Shown here piece by piece: positions 1 through 5,879 of a stretch of 9,973 nt of DNA. A program made the translations under genes and the position numbers. Positions within the stretch are counted from its first letter, which is position 1. The number at the start of each line of letters is the position of its first letter. A model generated the notes under the pieces. That model did no database searches. It had not been told where the DNA came from and worked only from the letters and a program-made list of their open reading frames with translations. Source of the DNA: Lamprobacter sp046541315 (lineage in GTDB: Bacteria; Pseudomonadota; Gammaproteobacteria; Chromatiales; Chromatiaceae); NCBI RefSeq assembly GCF_046541315.1, contig NZ_JBKHDN010000097.1, forward strand, positions 1 through 9,973. The letters run 5' to 3'.

Positions 1-18
1 TCCGCTCAAGGCGATGCC

Positions 19-39
19 GCTCGGCGGGTCTCGCCGAGC
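19..39. repeat. Inverted repeat downstream of crtC, possible terminator stem
   Basis: A perfect 8-bp inverted repeat, GCTCGGCG at 19-26 and CGCCGAGC at 32-39, encloses a 5-base loop. It starts 28 bases beyond the crtC stop codon in the direction of crtDC transcription, so it could end or protect that transcript. No T-tract follows the stem on the minus strand, so it does not meet the usual pattern of an intrinsic terminator. It could instead belong to a neighbouring gene outside the window. Confidence 0.45.
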
Positions 40-54
40 CCTCGCCGAGCCCTC
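33..54. repeat. 11-bp tandem direct repeat (two copies)
   Basis: GCCGAGCCCTC occurs twice back to back, at 33-43 and 44-54. The first copy supplies most of the right arm of the 19-39 hairpin. The second copy (GCCGAGC at 44-50) could pair with the same left arm (19-25), giving two alternative stems. It looks like a small local duplication; I know of no function for it. Confidence 0.6.
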
Positions 55-66
55 GTCGAACCGGGC

Positions 67-981
67 CTAACCGAGCGCGATGCGCGGCATCCGGAACGGT
101 AGCAGCAGCTGCACCCAGCGCGTCTCGAAACGCGTCAGCGCGAGGCTTTCGTGGAAGGCGGTGACCGGCTCGCCGAGGAGGTGGGCGCGAACGGTCGAGC
201 GCGCGTAGAAGGGCGTGTCCTCAAGCGTTTCGAGAATCTTGGCGGTGCCGTCGGTCTCGCTCTGGATGGCGCGGGGGATGCGCCACCAGAAGGTGCTGGG
301 CAGGCGTGCCGACGGTGGCGGCGCGAACGCCTCGCTGTCGCCATTGCCATCGAAGCGCAAGGCCAACGCGCGGCGACTGCCGTCGATAAAGGTCATGTCA
401 TAGAGCACGGCCGTGCCTTGGCGGAGCTTGGAGCGCGACCAATCCCATTGGCGAAAACCGGCCGCGAGCGGTTCGTCGCCACTGTTGCTATCCAGATAGC
501 CGGCGCCGGACCAACGTAAGGCCGGTCGTTCCAGCGCCACCTCGACGCGCGCCTCGGGGGCGATCGGCCACCAGCGGTGACGGCCGGCGGGGTCGAGCGC
601 GATCGGTCCGCGGGTCAGGGCGCGCGGCTGCACGCGCACGACACCGCGAATGCGCTTGGGCAACGGCGCGCCACGCTCGTCGATATGGAAGCTCAGCGCC
701 GAGCCGTCCCACTCGACCCGGCTCGGGCCGATCGCTAGTTCGCGCGCGCTGCGTCGTAACTGCCCACGGCCGCGCTCGGTCATCGCCCAGCCGGTGCGAT
801 CCTTGCCGTAGAGCGCGACATTGAGCGCGCAGAAGTGCTCCGGATCGCCGCGCCCACGGCGTCTGGCCCACGCGTAGTAGGGCGAGAAGACGCTGCCGAT
901 CAGCGCGATCAGGGTGATGCCATAGTCGCCATCGTCGCTCAGCGCGTCGACGTACCACCAATGGTAGCTGTTCGGCGTCAG
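67..981 (-). CDS. crtC: Carotenoid 1,2-hydratase (hydroxyneurosporene synthase) CrtC
   Basis: CrtC adds water across the C1-C2 double bond of acyclic carotenoids such as neurosporene or lycopene, giving 1-hydroxy end groups that CrtD and CrtF then modify. The protein shows the family's N-terminal block: WWYVDALSDDG at about residues 8-18, then GSVFSPYYAW at about 29-38, followed by an FCALNVALYG stretch. It ends with RMPRIALG before a TAG stop. Counted from position 981 it has 304 residues, within the range I recall for the family. The start is a problem: from 1284 down to 784 the frame has no ATG, GTG or TTG. The next ATG (781-783) would remove the conserved block, and the previous one (1285-1287) lies about 300 bases inside crtD. 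I placed the start at CTG 981-979, which overlaps the crtD TGA as CTGA; this is an inference. The residues just before it (RFDQ) also look CrtC-like, so the true start may be slightly further upstream, or a sequence error may hide it. Function is secure, start is not. Confidence 0.88.
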   Translation of the reverse strand: MTPNSYHWWYVDALSDDGDYGITLIALIGSVFSPYYAWARRRGRGDPEHFCALNVALYGKDRTGWAMTERGRGQLRRSARELAIGPSRVEWDGSALSFHIDERGAPLPKRIRGVVRVQPRALTRGPIALDPAGRHRWWPIAPEARVEVALERPALRWSGAGYLDSNSGDEPLAAGFRQWDWSRSKLRQGTAVLYDMTFIDGSRRALALRFDGNGDSEAFAPPPSARLPSTFWWRIPRAIQSETDGTAKILETLEDTPFYARSTVRAHLLGEPVTAFHESLALTRFETRWVQLLLPFRMPRIALG

Positions 982-2480
982 CGCTTGGTCGAAACGCGGT
1001 CCGCCGTCAAGCTCGCTGCCGCCAGCCGTCCCGAGAGCGCCGCCATCGGCACCCCCGGCCCCGGATGCGCGCTGCCCCCCGCCAGATACAGCCCCGGAAT
1101 CCTGGTGCGCGCCCCAGGTCGCGAGAAGGAGGCCATCCAGCCATGGGAGGCGCGGCCGTACAGCGCGCCCCCGGTGGCCGGGAACAACTGCTCGAAGATC
1201 GTCGGTGTCGTCACCTGGACGTGCGCTGGGTCCTGCTGGATATGCAGGCCACAGCGTTCCAACAGGCCAAAGGTGCTTTGGGCGCATTGCTCGATCTCTG
1301 AAGGAGTGAAGGAATGGGTGTCGCCGATGGCCGGCGCGTTGACCAGGCACAACAGCCGCTCCGGACCCGCGGGCGCCGGGCCGTCGTCGGCGTCGCGATC
1401 CTGCGCGCAGACGTAGACCGTCGGTGCGCGCGGGATGCGGTGGCGCTGGAGGATGTCGTCGAACTCGGCTTGATAATCGCTGGAGAAGAAGACGCTGTGG
1501 CGACTCAACGGGAAGCCCTCGGTCTTGGCGAGGAGACTCCAGGTGATCGCCGAGAGCGAGCGCTCCGCAGCCGGCGTCGGCGCCACCGCGCGTCTGACTC
1601 GCTGGCCAAACAGGCCCGCCGCCACGGCGTTGGTGTCGCCGTTGACGATCACCGCATCGGCGGCGATGCGCTCGCCGTCGGCGAGTACGACCCCATTGAC
1701 CCGACCGCGCGCGAGTTCGATCTCGCTGACCTCGGCCTGGTAGCGGAACTGGACCCCGAGGCGTTGCGCCAGCCCGGCGAAGGCGCGCGCGAGCTGGTGC
1801 ATGCCGCCCTTGACCAGCCAGACGCCATCCTGCTCGACATGAGCGACCAGCATCAGCGTCGCCGGCGCGGCATAGGGCGAGGAGCCGCAATAGGTGGCGT
1901 AGCGGCCGAACAGTTGGCGCAATCGGGGATCGCGGAAGTGCTCGCCGAGTGCCGACCACAGGGTCGCGAAGGGCTTGATGTTGACGAGGTCGCCGAGGCC
2001 GCCGGGACCGACCCGGCGCACCAAGCCGACCGGGCTCGGCCGCGGGGCGCTGATGAAGGGCTCCTTGAGGGTGCGATAGATCGCCTTGGCGTCGGCGCTG
2101 AAAGCGAGGAAACGCCGCCGCTCGCCCGGGCCAGAGAAGGCGGCAATGGCGTCGGCGGAGCGCTCGAGGTCGGCGAACAGATCCAGGCGTTCGTGGGCGC
2201 TCCAGGCGTGCCGCGCCAAGACCTCGGCCTGCTCGAGATCGACCTCGGCCGCGAGCGAGCTGCCGGCGGCGGCGCAGATCGCCTCGAACACCCAGCGCAT
2301 GGTGAGCACGGTCGGGCCGGCATCGATCGGCACCCCGCCGACCCGCACCTCGCGCATCTTGCCGCCGGGCCCATGCGCGCGCTCGAGGACGGTCACCTCG
2401 AGACCGCGCGCGGCCAGCTCGATGGCCGAGGTCAGTCCGCCGATGCCGGCCCCTACGATCGCCACTCGCTCCGTTGTCAC
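978..2480 (-). CDS. crtD: Hydroxyneurosporene/methoxyneurosporene 3,4-desaturase CrtD
   Basis: CrtD is a FAD-dependent, phytoene-desaturase-like enzyme that inserts the C3-C4 double bond into 1-hydroxy or 1-methoxy carotenoids. The 500-residue protein has an N-terminal dinucleotide-binding fold with GAGIGG at residues 10-15 and an acidic residue (E33) at the end of the second strand. GPGGK follows a few residues later and DAGPT at roughly 50-55. The C-terminal signature GLYLAGGSAHPGPGVPMAALSGR lies at about 463-485 and is typical of carotenoid desaturases. CrtI, the phytoene desaturase, is a relative of similar length. I prefer CrtD because the gene is directly followed by crtC and diverges from crtEF, an arrangement known in purple bacteria. 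It starts with GTG, supported by GAGG six bases upstream. Its stop overlaps the probable crtC start, so the two are probably cotranscribed and translationally coupled. Confidence 0.9.
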   Translation of the reverse strand: MTTERVAIVGAGIGGLTSAIELAARGLEVTVLERAHGPGGKMREVRVGGVPIDAGPTVLTMRWVFEAICAAAGSSLAAEVDLEQAEVLARHAWSAHERLDLFADLERSADAIAAFSGPGERRRFLAFSADAKAIYRTLKEPFISAPRPSPVGLVRRVGPGGLGDLVNIKPFATLWSALGEHFRDPRLRQLFGRYATYCGSSPYAAPATLMLVAHVEQDGVWLVKGGMHQLARAFAGLAQRLGVQFRYQAEVSEIELARGRVNGVVLADGERIAADAVIVNGDTNAVAAGLFGQRVRRAVAPTPAAERSLSAITWSLLAKTEGFPLSRHSVFFSSDYQAEFDDILQRHRIPRAPTVYVCAQDRDADDGPAPAGPERLLCLVNAPAIGDTHSFTPSEIEQCAQSTFGLLERCGLHIQQDPAHVQVTTPTIFEQLFPATGGALYGRASHGWMASFSRPGARTRIPGLYLAGGSAHPGPGVPMAALSGRLAAASLTADRVSTKR

Positions 2481-2486
2481 CGTCTA

Positions 2487-2490
2487 CCTC
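2487..2490 (-). promoter_or_regulatory. Ribosome binding site of crtD
   Basis: On the minus strand GAGG ends six bases before the GTG at 2480-2478. This spacing supports the GTG as the crtD start, directly ahead of the Rossmann-fold glycine motif. I found no convincing -35/-10 pair for crtD further upstream. Confidence 0.6.
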
Positions 2491-2544
2491 GCATCGATCC
2501 GCTGTCTTGATTCTGTTATCGACGCGAGAGTTGATCCCGGTCGT

Positions 2545-2573
2545 TTGACGCTCCAAGAGGAGCTGGCTATCTT
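2545..2573 (+). promoter_or_regulatory. Predicted sigma-70-type promoter of crtEF
   Basis: TTGACG (2545-2550, five of six consensus -35 bases) is followed, after exactly 17 bases, by TATCTT (2568-2573, four of six -10 bases). Transcription would start near 2580, leaving a leader of about 85 bases before crtE. It lies in the divergent crtD-crtE region. I see no clear TGT-N12-ACA palindrome over it, unlike the bchC promoter. Confidence 0.55.
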
Positions 2574-2585
2574 ACCTGACCGATA

Positions 2586-2634
2586 CGGGGGGCTGCCTGC
2601 CAAGGCCACGGCCGCGCGGTGCACAGCGCCCCCG
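2586..2634 (+). promoter_or_regulatory. Strong stem-loop in the crtE leader
   Basis: Bases 2586-2595 (CGGGGGGCTG) pair with 2624-2634 (CAGCGCCCCCG) to give ten base pairs interrupted only by a bulged G at 2628. The 28-base apical region is itself GC-rich. The stem ends 31 bases before the crtE ATG, so the ribosome binding site remains free. There is no T-tract after it, so it is not an ordinary intrinsic terminator. It may stabilise the mRNA 5' end or modulate translation; the role is inferred. Confidence 0.5.
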
Positions 2635-2653
2635 ATGACCCACTCTGACGCAC

Positions 2654-2658
2654 GAGGA
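2654..2658 (+). promoter_or_regulatory. Ribosome binding site of crtE
   Basis: GAGGA ends seven bases before the ATG at 2666, fixing the crtE start. Confidence 0.65.
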
Positions 2659-2665
2659 TGCACCA

Positions 2666-3562
2666 ATGGATGCCTTGCAGCGCATCGAGCAGGCCCTAGA
2701 GGCCGCCATCGCCAAGGGCATGGGCGATGATTCACCGCCGCTGCTGCGCGAGGCCGTGCGGCATGCCGTGCTGACGCCGGCCTCGCGCGTGCGTCCCCGG
2801 CTGTGCCTCGCCGTGGCCCTGGCCTGTGGCGACGATGTCCCCGCCGTCACCGATGCCGCCGCCGCGTCGTTGGAACTCCTGCATTGTGCCTCGCTGGTGC
2901 ATGACGATCTGCCGTGCTTCGATGATGCCGACATGCGGCGCGGTCAACCCTCGGTGCATCGTGCCTATGGCGAACGCCTGGCGGTGTTGGCCGGGGATGG
3001 GTTGATCGTGCTCGCGTTCGAGAATCTGGCCTGGCATACCCTGCGACATCCCGAGCGTCTGGCCCCATTGCTCATGATTGTGGGCCGGGCGGTCGGTCTC
3101 AAGGATGGCATCGTCGCCGGTCAGGCCTGGGAATGTGAGGAGGAGGTCGATCTGAGCGAGTATCACCGCCAGAAAACGGCCGCCCTGTTCGCTGCCGCGA
3201 CCGAGGCCGGCGCCGCTGCGGCGGGGCGCAATCCGGCCGATTGGCGCGTCCTGGGGGCGAACCTGGGCGAAGCCTATCAGGTGGCCGATGATCTGCGCGA
3301 TGTAGCGGGCGATGCCGAGGCCCTCGGCAAGCCGGTCGGGCAGGACGCGGCGCATGCGCGACCGAGCGCGGTCGCGGCGTTGGGCGTCGATGGCGCCCTC
3401 GCGCGCCTGGTCGGCCTGATCCGTGAGGCGCTGGCATCGATCCCGGTCTGCCCGGGTGCCGACACATTGCGAGCGCTGGTGGTCGGCGAGATGCAGCGCT
3501 TGCTGCCGCCGCCGATCGCCGAGGATTTCGCGCAGCGGCTCGCGGCCGCTCACGACGGCTGA
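2666..3562 (+). CDS. crtE: Geranylgeranyl diphosphate synthase CrtE
   Basis: CrtE is a soluble polyprenyl diphosphate synthase that extends farnesyl diphosphate with isopentenyl diphosphate to C20 geranylgeranyl diphosphate, the precursor of carotenoids and of the bacteriochlorophyll tail. The 298-residue protein carries the first aspartate-rich motif HDDLPCFD (D80, D81, D86), followed by DADMRRG. A K-T pair (170-171) and the second aspartate-rich motif DDLRD (208-212, preceded by YQVA) are also present. GKPVGQD follows at about 221-227. These Mg2+-diphosphate ligands are all intact, so it should be active. The usual GG(K/A)R region ahead of RPRL reads PASRV (38-42), a departure from the glycine-rich form in many homologues. 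The ATG has a good GAGGA site. crtF follows after nine bases, and the position next to crtF and bchC is typical of purple-bacterial crtE rather than of housekeeping ispA. Confidence 0.93.
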   Translation: MDALQRIEQALEAAIAKGMGDDSPPLLREAVRHAVLTPASRVRPRLCLAVALACGDDVPAVTDAAAASLELLHCASLVHDDLPCFDDADMRRGQPSVHRAYGERLAVLAGDGLIVLAFENLAWHTLRHPERLAPLLMIVGRAVGLKDGIVAGQAWECEEEVDLSEYHRQKTAALFAAATEAGAAAAGRNPADWRVLGANLGEAYQVADDLRDVAGDAEALGKPVGQDAAHARPSAVAALGVDGALARLVGLIREALASIPVCPGADTLRALVVGEMQRLLPPPIAEDFAQRLAAAHDG

Positions 3563-3571
3563 GCGGTGCGC

Positions 3572-4699
3572 ATGAAACTCACCTTCGATTGGCGTGAATG
3601 GCGTAATCGTTTGATTGCGCGCCCCGGTTTCCAGCGTTGGGCGGCCGATTTTCCGCTCACGCGCCCGATCGCGCAGCGGCGCGCGCGGTCGCTGTTCGAT
3701 ATCACCGCCGGTTTCGTCTACTCGCAGATCCTCTATGCCTGCGTCGAACTCGAGCTGATCGATCTCTTGGCCGATGGACCGCTCGCGCGCTCGGCGCTGG
3801 CGCCCCGCATGGGCATGACCGAGCCGCAGGCGGATCGGCTCCTGCGCGCGGCGGTGGCGTTGGATCTGCTGGAGCGGCGGGGTGTCGATGCCGAGGGCTC
3901 GCCCTGCTTCGGTCTTGGCAACCATGGCGCGGCGATGCTCGCCAACCCCGGCATCGCCGCCATGATCAAGCATCACCAGATGCTCTACCGCGATCTCGAA
4001 GACCCGCTCGCGCTGCTGCGTGGCGAGCAGACCGAGACCGAGCTGGGTCGCTATTGGGCCTATGCCCGCTCGCTCGATCCGGCACAGGAGGACGCTGCTT
4101 CGGTGCGCGAGTACAGCGACCTGATGAGCGTCTCCAATGCCTTTGTCGCTGACGACGTGCTCGATGCCTATTCGTTGCGGCCGCATCGCTGCCTGATGGA
4201 TGTCGGCGGCGGTGAGGGCAACTTCCTGCTTGCCGTTGCCGAGCGTTGGCCGCATGTGCAGCTGCGACTGTTCGACCTGCCAGCGGTGGCCGAGCGCGCC
4301 CAGCAGCGGTTCGAGGCGCTTGGGCTGGGTGAGCGCGCCGAGGCCGTCGGCGGCGATCTGCTGCGCACGCCGCTGCCGAAGGGGGCGGATCTCTGCTCCC
4401 TGGTGCGGGTGGTGCACGACCACGACGACGATCAGGCGCTGCGGATTCTGCGGGCGGTGCGGGCGGCGCTGGAGCCGGGCGGCACCCTGCTGCTGGCCGA
4501 GCCCATGGCCGAGACGCCGGGGGCCGAGCCGATCGGCGATGCCTATTTCGGCCTCTATCTGCTGGCGATGGGCAGTGGCCGACCGCGACCGCCCCAAGAA
4601 CTCGAGGCGATGCTGCGCGAGGCCGGCTTCGGTGGCGTTCAGCTGCGGCCAACCCGCCGCCCGATGCAGACGCGGCTGTTGATCGCGACCGCGGTTTGA
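3572..4699 (+). CDS. crtF: Carotenoid 1-O-methyltransferase (demethylspheroidene O-methyltransferase) CrtF
   Basis: CrtF transfers a methyl group from S-adenosylmethionine to the 1-hydroxyl introduced by CrtC, giving methoxy carotenoids of the spirilloxanthin/spheroidene series. The protein has about 376 residues. An N-terminal helical, winged-helix-like dimerisation region includes FVYSQILYACVELELIDLLADG. The C-terminal Rossmann methyltransferase domain carries the SAM motif DVGGGEG at about 210-216. LRLFDLPAV follows, then VVHDHDDDQAL, whose histidine sits where small-molecule O-methyltransferases keep the catalytic base, and EPGGTLLLAEPMAE. This layout is typical of the O-methyltransferase family 2, and context points to CrtF. 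An in-frame GTG at 3566, two codons upstream, is an alternative start; neither has a strong Shine-Dalgarno, so translation probably relies on coupling to crtE, which ends nine bases earlier. Confidence 0.9.
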   Translation: MKLTFDWREWRNRLIARPGFQRWAADFPLTRPIAQRRARSLFDITAGFVYSQILYACVELELIDLLADGPLARSALAPRMGMTEPQADRLLRAAVALDLLERRGVDAEGSPCFGLGNHGAAMLANPGIAAMIKHHQMLYRDLEDPLALLRGEQTETELGRYWAYARSLDPAQEDAASVREYSDLMSVSNAFVADDVLDAYSLRPHRCLMDVGGGEGNFLLAVAERWPHVQLRLFDLPAVAERAQQRFEALGLGERAEAVGGDLLRTPLPKGADLCSLVRVVHDHDDDQALRILRAVRAALEPGGTLLLAEPMAETPGAEPIGDAYFGLYLLAMGSGRPRPPQELEAMLREAGFGGVQLRPTRRPMQTRLLIATAV

Positions 4700-4760
4700 C
4701 GCGTGGCCTTGCGATACGTCAATCAGAGCCCGAACGGCCAACCTCGGTCGACAGTCGATG

Positions 4761-4778
4761 TGTAAATCAGGCTTGACA
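4761..4778 (+). promoter_or_regulatory. CrtJ/PpsR-type palindrome 1 (over bchC -35)
   Basis: An exact TGT-N12-ACA, the recognition pattern of the redox/light-responsive repressor CrtJ/PpsR. In extended form it reads TGTAA-N8-TGACA, one base from the fuller TGTCA-N8-TGACA. Its right half lies within the -35 hexamer, so bound repressor would block RNA polymerase. That a CrtJ/PpsR protein exists in this organism is inferred. Confidence 0.7.
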
Positions 4779-4800
4779 TAAGATCGGGTCAAGCTAGACT
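4773..4800 (+). promoter_or_regulatory. Predicted sigma-70-type promoter of bchCXYZ
   Basis: TTGACA (4773-4778) matches the -35 consensus completely. A 16-base spacer separates it from TAGACT (4795-4800), which matches four of six -10 bases. Transcription would begin near 4807, giving a leader of about 110 bases before bchC. Both elements are covered by CrtJ/PpsR-type palindromes, so this promoter is probably repressed under oxygen. The operon can also be read from crtEF, since no intrinsic terminator is visible after crtF. Confidence 0.65.
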
Positions 4801-4804
4801 GACA
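4787..4804 (+). promoter_or_regulatory. CrtJ/PpsR-type palindrome 2 (over bchC -10)
   Basis: GGTCA-N8-TGACA differs from the full TGTCA-N8-TGACA pattern at a single base, the first T. It covers the predicted -10 hexamer and starts eight bases after palindrome 1. CrtJ is known to bind two such neighbouring palindromes at the Rhodobacter capsulatus bchC promoter; the same geometry here supports the call. Confidence 0.55.
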
Positions 4805-4829
4805 CTGATACTTTTTTTGGTGTCATCAG
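4800..4829 (+). repeat. Inverted repeat with T7 tract at start of bchC leader
   Basis: TGACAC (4800-4805) and GTGTCA (4820-4825) form a 6-bp inverted repeat around a segment containing seven consecutive T (4812-4818). An alternative pairing, CTGAT (4805-4809) with ATCAG (4825-4829), is possible. The T-run is inside the loop rather than after a GC-rich stem, so this is not a terminator for crtF. Confidence 0.4.
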
Positions 4830-4832
4830 TGG

Positions 4833-4865
4833 CTTGCATCCAGGGCGTCCAACGGATGCCGCAAG
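4833..4865 (+). promoter_or_regulatory. Stem-loop in the bchC leader
   Basis: CTTGCATCC (4833-4841) pairs with GGAT (4854-4857) and GCAAG (4861-4865), with a three-base bulge and a 12-base loop. A competing 6-bp pairing, GCATCC with GGATGC (4854-4859), uses the same left arm. It lies in the predicted 5' untranslated leader about 50 bases before the bchC start. Its role is unknown. Confidence 0.4.
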
Positions 4866-4916
4866 CGATGCGCCCGATGCTGCCACCAGCGAGCCAATAA
4901 CACAGTAACGCCTATC

Positions 4917-5879
4917 GTGAATGCCTCCTCCGACCTCTCGACCCTAGCGGTCGTCCTCGATCAGCCGCAACAGCTTGCGGTCAAGCGCGTGGCCTTGACC
5001 CCGCCGGGGGAAGCCGATTGTGTCGTCGAGATCGACTACAGCGGGATCAGCACCGGCACCGAGCGGCTGCTGTGGACCGGGCGCATGCCGGTGTTTCCCG
5101 GCATGGGCTACCCACTGGTGCCGGGCTATGAGTCGGTAGGACGGGTCACACAGGCCGGCGTCGACAGCGGTCGCAGCGCGGGCGAACGCGTGTTCGTGCC
5201 CGGCGCGCGCTGCTACAGCGACGTCAACGGCCTGTTCGGCGGCGCCGCGGCGAGGGTCGTGGTACCCGGCGCGCGGCTGCTGTCGATCCCCGAGTCGCTC
5301 GGCGAGCAGGGCGTGTTGATGGCGCTCGCCGCCACCGCCCATCACGCCATCGCCGGCGCGGCTAAGGCCTGCCCGGATCTCATCGTCGGCCATGGGGTGC
5401 TCGGCCGGCTGATGGCGCGGGTGGCGATCGCCCTCGGCGCGCCGCCGCCGGTGGTCTGGGAGACCAACCCGGTGCGCGCGAGCGGCGCGGCGGGCTATGA
5501 TGTCATCGATCCGAAAGCCGACGAACGGCTCGACTATGCGGTGATCTGCGATGTCAGCGGCGACAGCGCGCTGCTCGATACGCTCGTCGCGCGGCTGGCG
5601 CGCGGCGGCGAGATCGTCCTCGCTGGCTTCTACGAAGCGCCGCTCGCGTTCGACTTCCCGCCTGCTTTCATGCGCGAGCTGCGCCTGCGTGTGGCGGCCG
5701 AGTTCCGCGACGCCGACCTGAGCGCCGTGCGCACGCTGATCGACGCCGGCCCGCTGTCGCTCGCGGGCTTGATCACCCATCGCTACGATGCCGCCGAGGC
5801 GGCCGCCGCCTACGAGACGGCCTTCGATGATCCGACCTGCCTGAAGATGATTCTCGATTGGAGAGGAATGCATGGCTAA
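4917..5879 (+). CDS. bchC: 3-hydroxyethyl bacteriochlorophyllide a dehydrogenase BchC
   Basis: BchC oxidises the 3-(1-hydroxyethyl) group of the bacteriochlorophyllide intermediate to the 3-acetyl group, a late step of bacteriochlorophyll a synthesis. The 320-residue protein is an alcohol-dehydrogenase-like enzyme. An N-terminal GroES-like part contains CVVEIDYSGISTGTERLLWTGRMPVFPGMGYPLVPGYE, typical of BchC. The nucleotide-binding fold has GHGVLG at about 158-163. The zinc-ligand pattern of classical alcohol dehydrogenases is not evident in its usual form. I chose the GTG at 4917 because it gives about ten residues before the conserved AVVLDQPQQLAV segment and no better in-frame start lies nearby; the ATG four bases downstream is out of frame and stops after eight codons. 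No clear Shine-Dalgarno precedes the GTG. The end of the gene overlaps bchX by eight bases. Confidence 0.93.
   Translation: MNASSDLSTLAVVLDQPQQLAVKRVALTPPGEADCVVEIDYSGISTGTERLLWTGRMPVFPGMGYPLVPGYESVGRVTQAGVDSGRSAGERVFVPGARCYSDVNGLFGGAAARVVVPGARLLSIPESLGEQGVLMALAATAHHAIAGAAKACPDLIVGHGVLGRLMARVAIALGAPPPVVWETNPVRASGAAGYDVIDPKADERLDYAVICDVSGDSALLDTLVARLARGGEIVLAGFYEAPLAFDFPPAFMRELRLRVAAEFRDADLSAVRTLIDAGPLSLAGLITHRYDAAEAAAAYETAFDDPTCLKMILDWRGMHG
5861..5866 (+). promoter_or_regulatory. Ribosome binding site of bchX inside bchC
   Basis: GAGAGG ends five bases before the ATG at 5872. It lies within the last codons of bchC and fixes the bchX start despite the overlap. Confidence 0.6.

Noticed and set aside
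1314..2510. A 398-codon plus-strand open frame opposite crtD
   Set aside because: It is antisense to a full-length desaturase with intact motifs and shows no family resemblance.
2503..2520. Possible PpsR site starting TGTCT in the crtD-crtE region
   Set aside because: The left half fits but the right half (TTATC) does not match TGACA, so it is no better than chance.
1288..2556. Upstream extension of the crtC frame through crtD
   Set aside because: The frame is open only because of composition. The translated part over crtD resembles no protein, and a 300-base or longer overlap with crtD is implausible.
2732..4792. A 686-codon open frame on the minus strand opposite crtE and crtF
   Set aside because: It lies antisense to two clearly recognised genes, has low-complexity Arg/His/Gln-rich content and no known domain. 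It is explained by GC-rich third positions.
4812..4818. T7 run as the tail of an intrinsic terminator after crtF
   Set aside because: No GC-rich stem precedes it. It lies just downstream of the predicted bchC promoter and within an AT-rich loop.
4921..4947. Eight-codon mini-ORF beginning ATG at 4921, overlapping the bchC start
   Set aside because: It has no ribosome site or recognisable leader-peptide character and is easily explained by chance in the frame next to the real gene.
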